64,000 bases of DNA, taken from the NCBI GenBank assembly GCA_035293405.1, contig DATDOE010000122.1, positions 124,001-188,000 on the forward strand, in the 5' to 3' direction. The notes below the pieces were generated by a model. It was not told where the DNA came from. It did no database searches and saw nothing but the letters and a program-made list of their open reading frames with translations. This document shows, in pieces, positions 30,501 to 37,901 of the stretch (position 1 is the first letter of the stretch; each line of letters opens with the position of its first letter). The DNA comes from Gp6-AA40 sp035293405. GTDB taxonomy: Bacteria > Acidobacteriota > Vicinamibacteria > Vicinamibacterales > UBA2999. The position numbers and the translations under genes were made by a program.

Positions 30501-30969
30501 CGGCATCGACATCGACTTCGAAGGCTTCCGCGTGGGGCCGCCGCGCACGCGAGCGGCCGGCGGGCCGCCATCGGATCCGGAACCAGGTAACTACGTCGCG
30601 ATCGGCACGATCCACTACGAGAAACGTGCGGACGGCGCCAAGGAAGGCAAGCTTCTGTACATCAAGCCGGCGATCTTCGAGAAACAGGAAGAACCAGTCG
30701 ATGTCTGGCAGTACGGGCGCCTCAACCCGGCATATCCGCACGAGGCGACCTCCGATCAATGGTTCAGCGAGTCGCAGTTCGAGAGCTACCGCGCGCTCGG
30801 GGAGTACATCATGAAGAGCGTCGCGAAAAAGGCAGGCAGCCAGCTGACAGCCAAACCAGCGACGGTCGAGCAGTTGTTCGAGGGCGTGGAAAAGTTTCTG
30901 AAGACGGGGGCGCACGCAGCCACGGCCGCCGCCTCTCCGAATGTCGTGAAGACCGTCACGGCACACTGA
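27517..30969 (+). CDS. Very large membrane patatin-like phospholipase
   Basis: The 1150-residue protein has a split patatin site. The oxyanion loop 'LSGGGIRSATF' (51-61) and nucleophile Ser85 in 'STVSGGGYIGSW' are at the N-terminus, while the partner Asp948 lies in 'HLSDGGHFENLGLYEL' near the C-terminus. The normal spacing is about 150-200 residues. Here about 860 residues intervene, with roughly ten hydrophobic segments between about 170 and 560 and a soluble helical stretch after. It probably acts as an integral-membrane lipid acyl hydrolase. The start at 27517 ('MAGPIPTVEMLREEY') has a 'cagga' upstream; an earlier ATG-less extension to 27343 is unlikely. The substrate is unknown. Confidence 0.8.
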   Translation: MAGPIPTVEMLREEYQVHFGATLADEGAETAGGPISHERLKASLATKGLALSGGGIRSATFSLGVLQALAASRLLTSFDYLSTVSGGGYIGSWLTAWAHRHPAGISGVMEDLVPRADRGDHEAAPIAHLRRYSNYLTPRVGLLSSDTWTIIGTYLRNLLVNWLSLVPYFALLLLVPIIGVHALQAAAESGWIRSIVGESAFTGGHVLALASILCLVMTMAVLGISLPSSTIPGSDKSRIALVARNQEEFLLKAMVPLILGGIGLAMAWFTQTKPIPGASTLHLPDFFPRIGLSNWQLFALLGAAAHSAAFSIYAGRSWLYTLTDSRRALGLTSTTMLVQPVAVLLSGALGGWIVWLGAGKILPALMNAAAGAGDPLLPIRVYVVMAVPVFLAGFVLGLALYSAMASRRTSEEDREWFARAGAWVLALAVGWIVTSGIALLGPSLLVFAWGKAAAVSLGGLSGFVSMWLGGSGHTEAKDDGAPKTWMSRVAEWSLALAAPVFVVLLAILLATGLLALQDYLATTWMRTMLAAAGAIAGACVLVIGLVNWLVNVNVFSLHGMYRDRLIRAYLGASRASRAPHLFTGFDQNDNVSLSHLAPPFFTAEDWPLVHAIAREVGKQPEESAIRTVVEDVDSKLLTDARGIESWSESTVLPVIDRFNAVLVYSKQAASLRQKWEALVRPIPPSATFLPHEWSTVRAVAKALHKALHKSEDADPSAVRLLPFLSGAGLADWPTRVVQAPVWSTTHVTETLKSLNDVIAKVITVGAGGSGRDVSATEVAASLRAQGIPVSPDDLRQRLDRLAPRQKSPFPVVNTALNLVSGEELAWQERQAASFTLTPLHAGSPTVGFRGMVANAAQQHCYGGASGVSLGTAVTISGAAANPNMGYHSSPIVTVLLTLFNARLGAWLGNPSDDKRFPHSCPRNQFFPMALTEAMGLTHAGGGYVHLSDGGHFENLGLYELVRRGCRYILLCDGGCDQDYAFEDLGNAVRKIRIDLGIDIDFEGFRVGPPRTRAAGGPPSDPEPGNYVAIGTIHYEKRADGAKEGKLLYIKPAIFEKQEEPVDVWQYGRLNPAYPHEATSDQWFSESQFESYRALGEYIMKSVAKKAGSQLTAKPATVEQLFEGVEKFLKTGAHAATAAASPNVVKTVTAH

Positions 30970-31007
30970 CGCGCCGATGAAGGCCGACACTGTTCGCGCC
31001 GGTAGTC

Positions 31008-31700
31008 CTAGGAAACCGCCCGCAGAGACGTGGCTCTCCCGCGTAGCTTGTCGAAGACCTCGGCCAGCTGCGCGGCGTTCACCGGCCCCGTGGGCTCAAT
31101 CTCCTGCGCCCGGATCAGGTGAGCCTGATGTGGCAGGAGGAACAGGTACAGGTCGCAGAACCCCGCGAGGTCGTGCAGCCGATGCGACGACAGGACCACC
31201 GCGGCTCCGCGATCGCGCTTGGTCTCGAGGATCGTCGAGAGCCAGCGAGCGGCGTCCGGATCCAGTGCTTCCCACGGCTCATCGAGCACGATCAGACCGA
31301 GCGGCTGCCGTCCGAGCACCGTTCGCAGCCCCAGGAGCTGACGCGTGCCGCGCGACAGCGCGCGAATCGGCCTCCTGTCCGGCGTCACCGAATCGCCGTT
31401 GGCAAGGCTTCCCCATCGGCTGGCGCGCACCGAGCCCGGAAGTGTTGCGTCGCCAGCGAAGTAGGCCACACCGGTGCGCACGAGCGCATCGCGCGGCGTC
31501 AAGCCACCGATGCGGATGTCTCCCGCCTTCGGGGTCAGACACCCGGCCAGCGTCCGCAACAGCGTCGTCTTGCCGGAGCCATTGGGTCCGATCACGCCGA
31601 GAGACTGTCCCGCTGCAATGTCGAACGAGATGCCCTGGAATACCAGCCGCCGGCCGTACTGCGCGGCAAGGTCGCGCACCGAGACCGCGAGGGGAATCAC
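31008..31700 (-). CDS. ABC transporter ATP-binding protein
   Basis: The 230-residue ATPase has Walker A 'GPNGSGKTTLLRTLAG' and Walker B 'LGLIVLDEPWEALDP'. The signature reads 'LSRGTRQLLGL', a variant of LSGGQ, and the switch His is in 'VLSSHRLHDL'. The GTG start at 31700 overlaps the permease stop by 4 nt (GTGA). It is the last gene of the minus-strand run comEA-pseudopilin-PilZ-regulator-permease-ATPase. With one ATPase and one six-helix permease, the module looks like a small exporter of the NatAB/CcmAB kind; the cargo is unknown. Confidence 0.88.
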   Translation of the reverse strand: MIPLAVSVRDLAAQYGRRLVFQGISFDIAAGQSLGVIGPNGSGKTTLLRTLAGCLTPKAGDIRIGGLTPRDALVRTGVAYFAGDATLPGSVRASRWGSLANGDSVTPDRRPIRALSRGTRQLLGLRTVLGRQPLGLIVLDEPWEALDPDAARWLSTILETKRDRGAAVVLSSHRLHDLAGFCDLYLFLLPHQAHLIRAQEIEPTGPVNAAQLAEVFDKLRGRATSLRAVS

Positions 31701-32410
31701 TGTGCAGCCTCGAGGGGTACGCTCGCGCGCAGGATCCAACGACACGCGAGCACCATCGCGCCTGCGGCAAGAATCAGAGCCGGGGTCGCGGCCCACACCT
31801 GATTCGGTGAGAGCGGCTGCCCTACCAGGCCAAGGGGATAGACCAGGAAGCTCCACGCCGACCGGATGAGACGCAGCACCTCGAATGATGTGTCCGTGAC
31901 TGGCGCCGCCGTGACACCTACCGTTGGAAACAGACTGGTCCACGTGGCCAACACGAGAAGCCATCCGATGCCGCCGGAGAATCGCGGCAGTCGCAGTGTG
32001 ATTGCCCACGGCAGCGTCGAGACCAGGCACATGGCCGCGCACGTACCAAAAGCCAGGAGAGTCGTGTGGGCACCGGCGCTCGCTGCCATCTCGATACTGG
32101 CCACAACGAGCCAGGCCGTGATCCCGGGCGCGATGGAGGTCCACCAATGCGCCAGCGCCATCCACACTCGGCTGTGACCACCGGTGAGCAGCAGGTCGTA
32201 ATGCCCACGCCGCGCCGGGACCGAGAAGCCCGTCGATGCCGCAAAGACCTGCAGCACGAGAACCGGAACAATCGCCGCCGGGGCCTTCATAGGATCGCTG
32301 GCGATCGCCACGGCACCGACGATCACCACGGCCAGGAAGGTCCACGCGATGAGCCCGGTTACGGGTCCGACGACGCGAAAGAACCGAAGCGGGTAGAAGA
32401 GGCGAACCAC
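31697..32410 (-). CDS. ABC transporter permease subunit (predicted)
   Basis: The 237-residue protein has about six transmembrane helices and short loops, and its gene overlaps that of the ABC ATPase by 4 nt. No signature beyond hydrophobicity is visible, so the role is inferred from context. It starts 2 bp after the stop of the AAA+ regulator gene, so the three proteins are translated from one message. The motif 'FSVPARRGHYDLLLTGGHSR' in the first cytoplasmic loop could be the coupling region. Confidence 0.65.
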   Translation of the reverse strand: MVRLFYPLRFFRVVGPVTGLIAWTFLAVVIVGAVAIASDPMKAPAAIVPVLVLQVFAASTGFSVPARRGHYDLLLTGGHSRVWMALAHWWTSIAPGITAWLVVASIEMAASAGAHTTLLAFGTCAAMCLVSTLPWAITLRLPRFSGGIGWLLVLATWTSLFPTVGVTAAPVTDTSFEVLRLIRSAWSFLVYPLGLVGQPLSPNQVWAATPALILAAGAMVLACRWILRASVPLEAAQ

Positions 32411-32412
32411 GA

Positions 32413-33879
32413 TCAGACCCGAGAACGTTCGATCTCAGCGGTGTCGCTGGCGGAACGAACCCACGCCGGCAAATGCTTCGCCTGTTCGCGCGCCCGCCGG
32501 TCCGAGTATCGAAGGTACGCCTGCAGCGTGTGATAACTGATATCGAGCACCCGGCACGCGCGCCGCTTGTTGCGGCCACAGCGCTCGAAGACGAGACGGG
32601 CATACCGGCTGCCCCATTTGCGAAACGATTCATCACCGGCCAGCGCCGGCCCCAGCGTCTCTTCGTACTCGCCGCGGACCGCGGGCGGCAAGTCGTCGAG
32701 CTCGATCCGATCGTCTTCGGCAAGCGCGACGGACCGTTCCATCAGCCGTTCCAACTCGCGGACGTTGCCGGGCCACTGATGCAGACTCAGGGCCTCTTCC
32801 ACCTGCGGTGAGAGCGTCAGCGCACGGGCCTGACGATGGCGATCGAGGAAGTGGCGCGCCAGTTCGGGGATGTCCTCACGACGACTTCGCAGAGGTGGGA
32901 CGTGAATCTCGACGCCACTCAATCGATAGTACAAGTCGGTCCGGAACAGACCACGTGTGGTGAGGTCGGACAACGGCCGGTTCGTGGCGGCGATGATGCG
33001 AGTGTTGACCCGACGGGCGCCCTGCCCCCCGACTCGCTCGACGGAGAGATCCTGGATCACGCGCAGCAGCTTGGCCTGAGCCGAGAGCGACAGATCCGAT
33101 ACTTCGTCGAGAAACAGCGTTCCGCCTTCGGCGTGCTCGAACTTTCCGCGGCGGCCACGGACGCCGGTGGCCGTCCGTTCCTCGATCCCGAACAGCTCCG
33201 CCTCGAGCAGTGTTTCGACAACCGCGGCGCAATTGACCGCCACGAAAGGCCCAGTACGTCGTCGGCTCATTTCGTGTAGCTGACGAGCGACGAGCTCTTT
33301 CCCCGTGCCGCTCTCGCCCTCGACGAGCACCGTGAAGTCGGTCATCGCCACGCGATCGACGCGGGCCCTCAACTCCTGCATGACACGTGTCGATCCAACC
33401 AGCGGAGCGGTGCCGAGAACGGGACGCCCTCGAGAAGCCGCCCTGCCACGCGCGACCTCGAGCACGAGCCCTCCGAGCTGCGCGAGGGCGGTCAGCAACT
33501 CCATGTCTGGCGCGTCCAAGGGGTGCGCCGGATCGCACGAGGCTTCGAGTACCGCCTGCACGCGCGGGTCCGATGTCGGGACACCGAGCACGATGGAATC
33601 GGCGGTTCGAGTGGGCGTGACGAGCCGCGCTTGATACCGGGCGCGCACTTCCCTGAGCCGAACCGCACGCAGGTCCAGCAGCTGCCCGACCTGTCGTTCG
33701 AAGGTTGTTTCGAGATCGTGCTCGGCAGCGTCCGGAACCAGGGCCGCGCCAAGCGCCAGCAGCACCTGCCTCACATGGCGCAGACGCGCGGCCGTTCCCG
33801 ACTGTCCCGCAGACTCAGAGTCACCGGTCACGGATCCCGCCTCAATCACCGCCGACCTCCTCACCGATTCGACACTCAC
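32413..33879 (-). CDS. NtrC-like AAA+ regulator lacking the GAFTGA motif
   Basis: The 488-residue protein has a GAF-like sensory region (about 40-145). The AAA+ core has Walker A 'GESGTGKE' (187-194) and Walker B 'GTLFLDEVSD' (253-262). A Fis-type helix-turn-helix lies near the end ('RACRVLDISYHTLQAYL'). At the place of the sigma-54 contact loop GAFTGA (about 231-240) it has 'GIEERTATGV', so contact with sigma-54 is not expected. It may regulate sigma-70 promoters, as TyrR-like proteins do. The ATGA overlap with the PilZ gene and the 2-bp gap to the ABC genes suggest it controls this operon. No receiver domain is present. Confidence 0.85.
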   Translation of the reverse strand: MSVESVRRSAVIEAGSVTGDSESAGQSGTAARLRHVRQVLLALGAALVPDAAEHDLETTFERQVGQLLDLRAVRLREVRARYQARLVTPTRTADSIVLGVPTSDPRVQAVLEASCDPAHPLDAPDMELLTALAQLGGLVLEVARGRAASRGRPVLGTAPLVGSTRVMQELRARVDRVAMTDFTVLVEGESGTGKELVARQLHEMSRRRTGPFVAVNCAAVVETLLEAELFGIEERTATGVRGRRGKFEHAEGGTLFLDEVSDLSLSAQAKLLRVIQDLSVERVGGQGARRVNTRIIAATNRPLSDLTTRGLFRTDLYYRLSGVEIHVPPLRSRREDIPELARHFLDRHRQARALTLSPQVEEALSLHQWPGNVRELERLMERSVALAEDDRIELDDLPPAVRGEYEETLGPALAGDESFRKWGSRYARLVFERCGRNKRRACRVLDISYHTLQAYLRYSDRRAREQAKHLPAWVRSASDTAEIERSRV

Positions 33880-34370
33880 CTGGAGTCGTCATCGGCTACC
33901 AAACTCGATGCCATCTGCAGATACGCCCGAAACTGCTTCGTGTCGAGCTGATGCTCAGTGCCAGCTATGCGTCCGGCGTCACGATCCGGGTAGAGCCTGC
34001 CCCCATCCGATCGAGCGGCGCTGGCCCCAACGGGAACCGGATACCCTCCCGCCTCGGTGTCCAGAGCCGTATCGAAGGACAGAGCACCGCGGTAGCGAAC
34101 TGCGTCGGGCTCCAGACGCCACACCCACGCGCGAACCACTCGCACACGAGCCAGCACCCGCCCGTGACGGGTCACGACGTGCACGTCCGCATTGGTGCCC
34201 GGCAGAAGACGCGTGGAGCCCTCGACCAACGCGCCCATCGACGAGATGTCGACCACAGCGAGCTCTCGGCCTGTCCGCAGCCTCATGCGCGACAGTGCTT
34301 CGTCCGAGCTCGGCACACGGCGCGCTGCGCGTCGTCGATCCGGCTCGCTAGGAGGCATACACCCATTCAC
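33876..34370 (-). CDS. PilZ domain protein
   Basis: The 164-residue product has 'DRRRAARR' near the start (RxxxR) and 'VDISSMGALVEG' (D/NxSxxG) at about 40-51, the two halves of the cyclic-di-GMP binding PilZ motif. A 'VRVVRAWVW' strand follows. The C-terminal about 60 residues are polar and of unknown role. The start at 34370 overlaps the pseudopilin gene by 23 bp; another ATG at 34358 is possible. The stop overlaps the regulator start (ATGA). It could link c-di-GMP to the downstream regulator or to pilus function; this is inference from order. Confidence 0.75.
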   Translation of the reverse strand: MNGCMPPSEPDRRRAARRVPSSDEALSRMRLRTGRELAVVDISSMGALVEGSTRLLPGTNADVHVVTRHGRVLARVRVVRAWVWRLEPDAVRYRGALSFDTALDTEAGGYPVPVGASAARSDGGRLYPDRDAGRIAGTEHQLDTKQFRAYLQMASSLVADDDSR

Positions 34371-34947
34371 GGGTCAGCGGCACGTAGCGCAAGACGCGCG
34401 CTCGGGCGGTTGCGCCAAGAACGCGCACGGCCCACTGCGTCCCATCGCGGCCCCGTACGTAGACCGTGCCTGACGAGGACGTTCCCGCCGGTGAGAACGA
34501 CAGAAGGTTGCTTTCACCGAGCTGCACGGCATCTACGCCAGGCGTCTGAGGCGCCAGCCCGATGTCCACGCCCGGAAACAGATCCGACAAGACGAGGGGG
34601 GCTTCGATCAGCCGATCGATTTGCAACTGAATATCTTTCGTTCGAACACCATTGCGATTGCCGTCCTGAACGATGCCAAAGGTGACACCGCGACTTTCCT
34701 GCTGAAACCAGAGCGCCACGATCGTCGACCGGCCTGCGGCCTGAGCCCGGGCGAGCGCCATGCGCGAGGCCAGATACCGCGCCGCCGCGAGACCGCGTGA
34801 GCGGTCGATACCCGTCAGCATCTGAGGAATCGCAATGGCCATGAGGACGCACATCAACACCGTGACAAAGAGGATCTCCAGCAGCGTGAAGCCAGCCCAT
34901 GAGCTGCGCAGCCCGGGCCACGGGCGCCGATGGCGCCCGCGACCCAC
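34348..34947 (-). CDS. Type IV pilin-like / pseudopilin protein (GspH/FimT family)
   Basis: The 199-residue protein has a prepilin leader ending in Gly followed by 'FTLLEILFVTVLMCVLMAIA', the standard hydrophobic N-helix with Glu at +5. The C-terminal part (about 50-199) is beta-rich like GspH/FimT minor pseudopilins, with 'RYLASRMALARAQAAGRS' and 'VYVRGRDGTQWAVRVLG'. The GTG start at 34947 gives an 18-residue basic leader and leaves 14 bp after comEA. The window carries only a GspE-like and a GspF-like gene far away, so the rest of the machine is elsewhere. Confidence 0.85.
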   Translation of the reverse strand: MGRGRHRRPWPGLRSSWAGFTLLEILFVTVLMCVLMAIAIPQMLTGIDRSRGLAAARYLASRMALARAQAAGRSTIVALWFQQESRGVTFGIVQDGNRNGVRTKDIQLQIDRLIEAPLVLSDLFPGVDIGLAPQTPGVDAVQLGESNLLSFSPAGTSSSGTVYVRGRDGTQWAVRVLGATARARVLRYVPLTREWVYAS

Positions 34948-34961
34948 CCGGTGCGCCGTTC

Positions 34962-35294
34962 CTACTGCTCCGCGCTCGCCGTCTTCCCGGCACTGACCGT
35001 GATGAGCGGCTTCAGCTTCAGGAAGCTCTTCTCGCCGACGCCACGGACGTTCATCAGGTCCTCGACCTTCTTGAAGTTTCCGTTCTTCTGCCGGTACTCG
35101 AGAATCCGTTCGGCAGTGGACTTGCCGATACCCGGCAGCGTCTCGAGCTGCTCGACACTCGCCGTGTTCAGGTTCACCGTCGTCGCCTCCGAGCTCTTCG
35201 TTGCCGGAGCGGTACGGCGTGCGCCCTCCTGCGCCGCTTGTGCCACCCCCACGAAACCAAGAGCCAACAGAACCACCATCGCTATGCGCATCAT
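34962..35294 (-). CDS. comEA: ComEA-like exported helix-hairpin-helix DNA-binding protein
   Basis: The 110-residue protein has a signal peptide ending near 'VAQAAQ' and one ComEA-type double HhH domain (about 38-102): 'VNLNTASVEQLETLPGIGKSTAERILEYRQ' (shown in part) and 'LMNVRGVGEKSFLKLKPLI'. In competent bacteria ComEA pulls incoming double-stranded DNA into the periplasm. It heads the minus-strand run with a pseudopilin gene, which fits DNA uptake. The start at 35294 is followed by a second ATG one codon later. Confidence 0.85.
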   Translation of the reverse strand: MMRIAMVVLLALGFVGVAQAAQEGARRTAPATKSSEATTVNLNTASVEQLETLPGIGKSTAERILEYRQKNGNFKKVEDLMNVRGVGEKSFLKLKPLITVSAGKTASAEQ

Positions 35295-35672
35295 GAGCTG
35301 TCTCCAGTCCACACTTGGCAGGCGCGCCCGGTCGGCCGCGCGGGAACGTGCGGAAACGAAAGTTGAACGGCGGCGCGTCGACCTGCCACATGGTTCCCTG
35401 CGCTGATGAGGCCCCGGCAGGAACTGGCGGAACGCAGGCTGGGTGCAATCCAGAGTGAACCGCGAGCCCGCCGGGACGCGCACCGACAACGCAAGCGGGT
35501 TGCCGGCACTGCAGTAGAGGGACTGTGGCGCGAAGCCGCTGAGCCAGTGGCGCTTCGACGCGACCACTCGTCGCCTCGTCTTTGCCGACTTTAGAAAGTG
35601 TGAACTCTGGTTGTGAGGGGATGTAAGGAAATCGCCGCGAGACGGACTACCTTCATCACTGGGGCGTGATCA
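35295..35672. other. Gene-free stretch upstream of comEA
   Basis: These 378 bp between the divergent comEA gene and an ABC remnant hold no convincing gene on either strand. Short open frames exist but lack family features. The comEA promoter should lie at its left end. No repeat of the kinds seen elsewhere was found. Confidence 0.5.
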
Positions 35673-35806
35673 GTGGTGGAGGTTCAGGAGCTACGGAAGC
35701 GGTTCGGGGCCGTGGCCGCCGTTGACGGCGTGTCGTTCGCAGCTGCCGATGGTCAGATTACGGGTCTCCTCGGTGAGAACGGCGCGAGAAAGACCACGAC
35801 GTTGGA
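35673..35806 (+). pseudogene. ABC transporter ATP-binding protein, 5' remnant
   Basis: The stretch reads, from GTG, as the start of a NatA-type ABC ATPase: 'VEVQELRKRFGAVAAVDGVS' and then 'GLLGENGARKTTTL'. The Walker A consensus GENGAGKTTTL has its second-last Gly changed to Arg. Right after the P-loop the homology ends; the frame continues into unrelated sequence and runs into the lemA start region. About 190-250 residues of a normal ATPase are missing, so this is a decayed fragment. It may be left from a deletion that placed lemA here. Confidence 0.75.
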
Positions 35807-35905
35807 CTGCGCCTCTGGCTGCGCTCTCACCTGCGCTACACTGCGCCGACTCCCCTCTCGCGGTGATTCGGAACTGCCTCTCGGGAAGTCAGGAAGACAA
35901 CAGAT

Positions 35906-36484
35906 ATGGGCGCAGGTGTGTGGGTAATCGTCGTGGCAGTGTTGGCAGCGGCGTATTTCTGGTACGCCACCATCATTGCCAGGCGGAACAAAGTGAAAGA
36001 GGCCATGAGCTCGGTTGACGTGCACCTCAACCAGCGTCACGACCTGATCCCGAACATCGTCAAGCTGGCCGGACGTTTCATGGAGCACGAGCGGGCGCTG
36101 CTCACGGAGGTCACGCGTCTGCGCGAAGAGGCGCGCCGGCCCACCGGCGCGACGCCGAGTGAGATCGGCAAACGCTTCGAAGTCGAAGGTCAGCTCGGTC
36201 AGCGCGTCGGCCAGTTGCTCGTCAGCATGGAAGCCTACCCGGAGCTCAAGTCCGATCGGCCGGTCATGGAGGCCCAACGGACGTGGACCGAAACCGAAGC
36301 GCAGATCACAGCCGCCCGCCGCTTCTACAACGCGGCGGTGAATCAGCTGAACAACTCGATCCAGATCTTCCCCGGCCAGATCATCGCGTCGATCGCCGGC
36401 GTTCAGGCGATGCCGTTCTTCGAAGCGCCTGAAGCGGCACGTGTGGCGCCAAGCGTCGATAGTCTCCTCGGACGCAACTCGTGA
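35906..36484 (+). CDS. lemA: LemA family protein
   Basis: The 192-residue protein has one N-terminal transmembrane helix (about 4-22), then a long four-helix domain with the family block 'VKEAMSSVDVHLNQRHDLIP' and 'ARRFYNAAVNQLNNSIQIFP'. LemA proteins are membrane-anchored helical proteins of poorly defined function. The stop overlaps the start of the DUF3137 gene by 4 nt (GTGA); a lemA-DUF3137 pair is a recurring arrangement. Confidence 0.93.
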   Translation: MGAGVWVIVVAVLAAAYFWYATIIARRNKVKEAMSSVDVHLNQRHDLIPNIVKLAGRFMEHERALLTEVTRLREEARRPTGATPSEIGKRFEVEGQLGQRVGQLLVSMEAYPELKSDRPVMEAQRTWTETEAQITAARRFYNAAVNQLNNSIQIFPGQIIASIAGVQAMPFFEAPEAARVAPSVDSLLGRNS

Positions 36485-37728
36485 CCTCTGGCGCGCGCCG
36501 GGATCCCGCCTTTCTCGAGCGGCGGCGCCGCCTCGCTTTTCGCTCCTCGGCCATCGCACTCATCGTCGCCATCATCGCCTTCCCGGTGGGCATGAACATC
36601 GGCGACGACGACACCGTCGCCGGCATGTTCATCTGGGCCGGCATCATCGGCATCGTCGCGTCGCCATGGATCGTGCGTGGCTGGCAAAGCTTCATGCGCA
36701 GGCGAATGATCGCGGCTGCCGTTGAACAGCGCCCGGACATTCGCCACATCGACGGCGAACACGACCGGGCTGGCAGCGCTGCCGCCCTTTCGTCTGAAGG
36801 GTTCGAGCTCGGCGCGTTTCGCGACAGCGGGCTGATCGAGGCCTTCGAATCTGGCGGGGTGGACCATATCCTCACCGGCGACGCGCAGGGTGTCCCGTTC
36901 GCGCTCGCCGAGATCGCCCTGCACGACGCCAAGGGCTACCGGATGTTCGGCGGTGTGCTCGCCAGCTTTCGCCTGGCGCGGCCGCGGCCTGGCCTCACGA
37001 TCGTCGCGCGCGATCGAGGGCTTCTCGGCAACCTGGTGGCGAGCGCCGGCAGCCGCATCGAGCGTCTCCCGCTCGAGGATCCCGACTTCGAAGGGGTGTT
37101 CGAAGTGTATGGCGATGACCAGGTGATGGGCCGCGTCATCCTGACGACGACGATGCTGGAGCGGCTGAAGGCGCTGGACGAACTGGCGCACGCGCGAGGG
37201 TTCGCGTGTGCGTTCGTGGGCCAGCATCTGCTGATCGCGTTCAACGGCATGACCTGGCGGTGCCCGGCATGGCGAATCGCACAGCCGGTCGAATCATGGC
37301 TCGAGAGCTATTCCAAATGGCTGGCCGGCCTCGTGGACCTGCCGAGGGAGATCGTCAAGACACTCGACCTCATGGTTCCTGCGGAGGGTGAGGTTCCTCC
37401 GGTCGCATTGCGAACTCCGTCGAGCGTTCCCCTCGGTTCAGGCGGTGGACAGGTGTTCTCGTCCAGCCTCTGGCGGTTCGTCGGGGAAGGTGGCATGTCG
37501 CTGATCTATGTGGCGTCGGGCTCGATCTTCGGCGGCGTCGCTCTCTTCGGCGCGTGGTACGGCCTGACTGAAGGCTACTCGCGTCCTCTCTTCTGGTACT
37601 GGTGGGGCATGATCGCGGCCGGCGTCGCGTATGGCGCGTACGCCATCTCGCTTGGCGTACGCGAGCTTGCCCAACTCGCGTGGAAGTGGAAGTCCCCGTT
37701 GCGCACGCTCAACCGGCCCGGGCGGTGA
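36481..37728 (+). CDS. DUF3137 membrane protein
   Basis: The 415-residue protein has two N-terminal transmembrane helices (about 22-40 and 48-65) and a soluble middle region. 'ILTGDAQGVPFALAEIALHD' and 'FEGVFEVYGDDQVMGRVILT' are the DUF3137 hallmarks. Two more hydrophobic segments lie near residues 335-400. GTG start at 36481 overlaps the lemA stop, which fixes the start and implies a shared role at the membrane. The biochemical function is unknown. Confidence 0.85.
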   Translation: MTSGARRDPAFLERRRRLAFRSSAIALIVAIIAFPVGMNIGDDDTVAGMFIWAGIIGIVASPWIVRGWQSFMRRRMIAAAVEQRPDIRHIDGEHDRAGSAAALSSEGFELGAFRDSGLIEAFESGGVDHILTGDAQGVPFALAEIALHDAKGYRMFGGVLASFRLARPRPGLTIVARDRGLLGNLVASAGSRIERLPLEDPDFEGVFEVYGDDQVMGRVILTTTMLERLKALDELAHARGFACAFVGQHLLIAFNGMTWRCPAWRIAQPVESWLESYSKWLAGLVDLPREIVKTLDLMVPAEGEVPPVALRTPSSVPLGSGGGQVFSSSLWRFVGEGGMSLIYVASGSIFGGVALFGAWYGLTEGYSRPLFWYWWGMIAAGVAYGAYAISLGVRELAQLAWKWKSPLRTLNRPGR

Positions 37729-37806
37729 TTCTTATTTGTGAAATCCCGGTCAGCAGCGGGTAGTACGGCCTTCACCTTGCGCGAAGGGCTGCCGATAACC
37801 TTTTTA

Positions 37807-37878
37807 GAGCGTCGGGCAACCCTCCGTTCCTCGTGGGCCTGTGACCTCCTGCGATTCTTAGAGGGACGCCCGATGCTC
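37807..37878. other. 72-nt imperfect stem-loop in a convergent intergenic region
   Basis: The 18-nt arms 37807-37824 and 37861-37878 pair with three mismatches and enclose a 36-nt loop ('...CCGTTCCTCGTGGGC...'). The element lies between the stop of the DUF3137 gene and the stop of the convergent DUF4382 gene. It is too long and lacks a T-run for a simple terminator. It may be a structured RNA or a repeat-family member. I could not match it to a riboswitch class by eye. Confidence 0.45.
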
Positions 37879-37901
37879 GCCTTCCTCTTGCGCGTGCCGG
37901 G

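Noticed and set aside
37729..37901. Cyclic-di-GMP (GEMM) riboswitch
   Set aside because: The GCAAACC and GGGACGCAAAGCC signature blocks are absent; only a stem-loop is supported.
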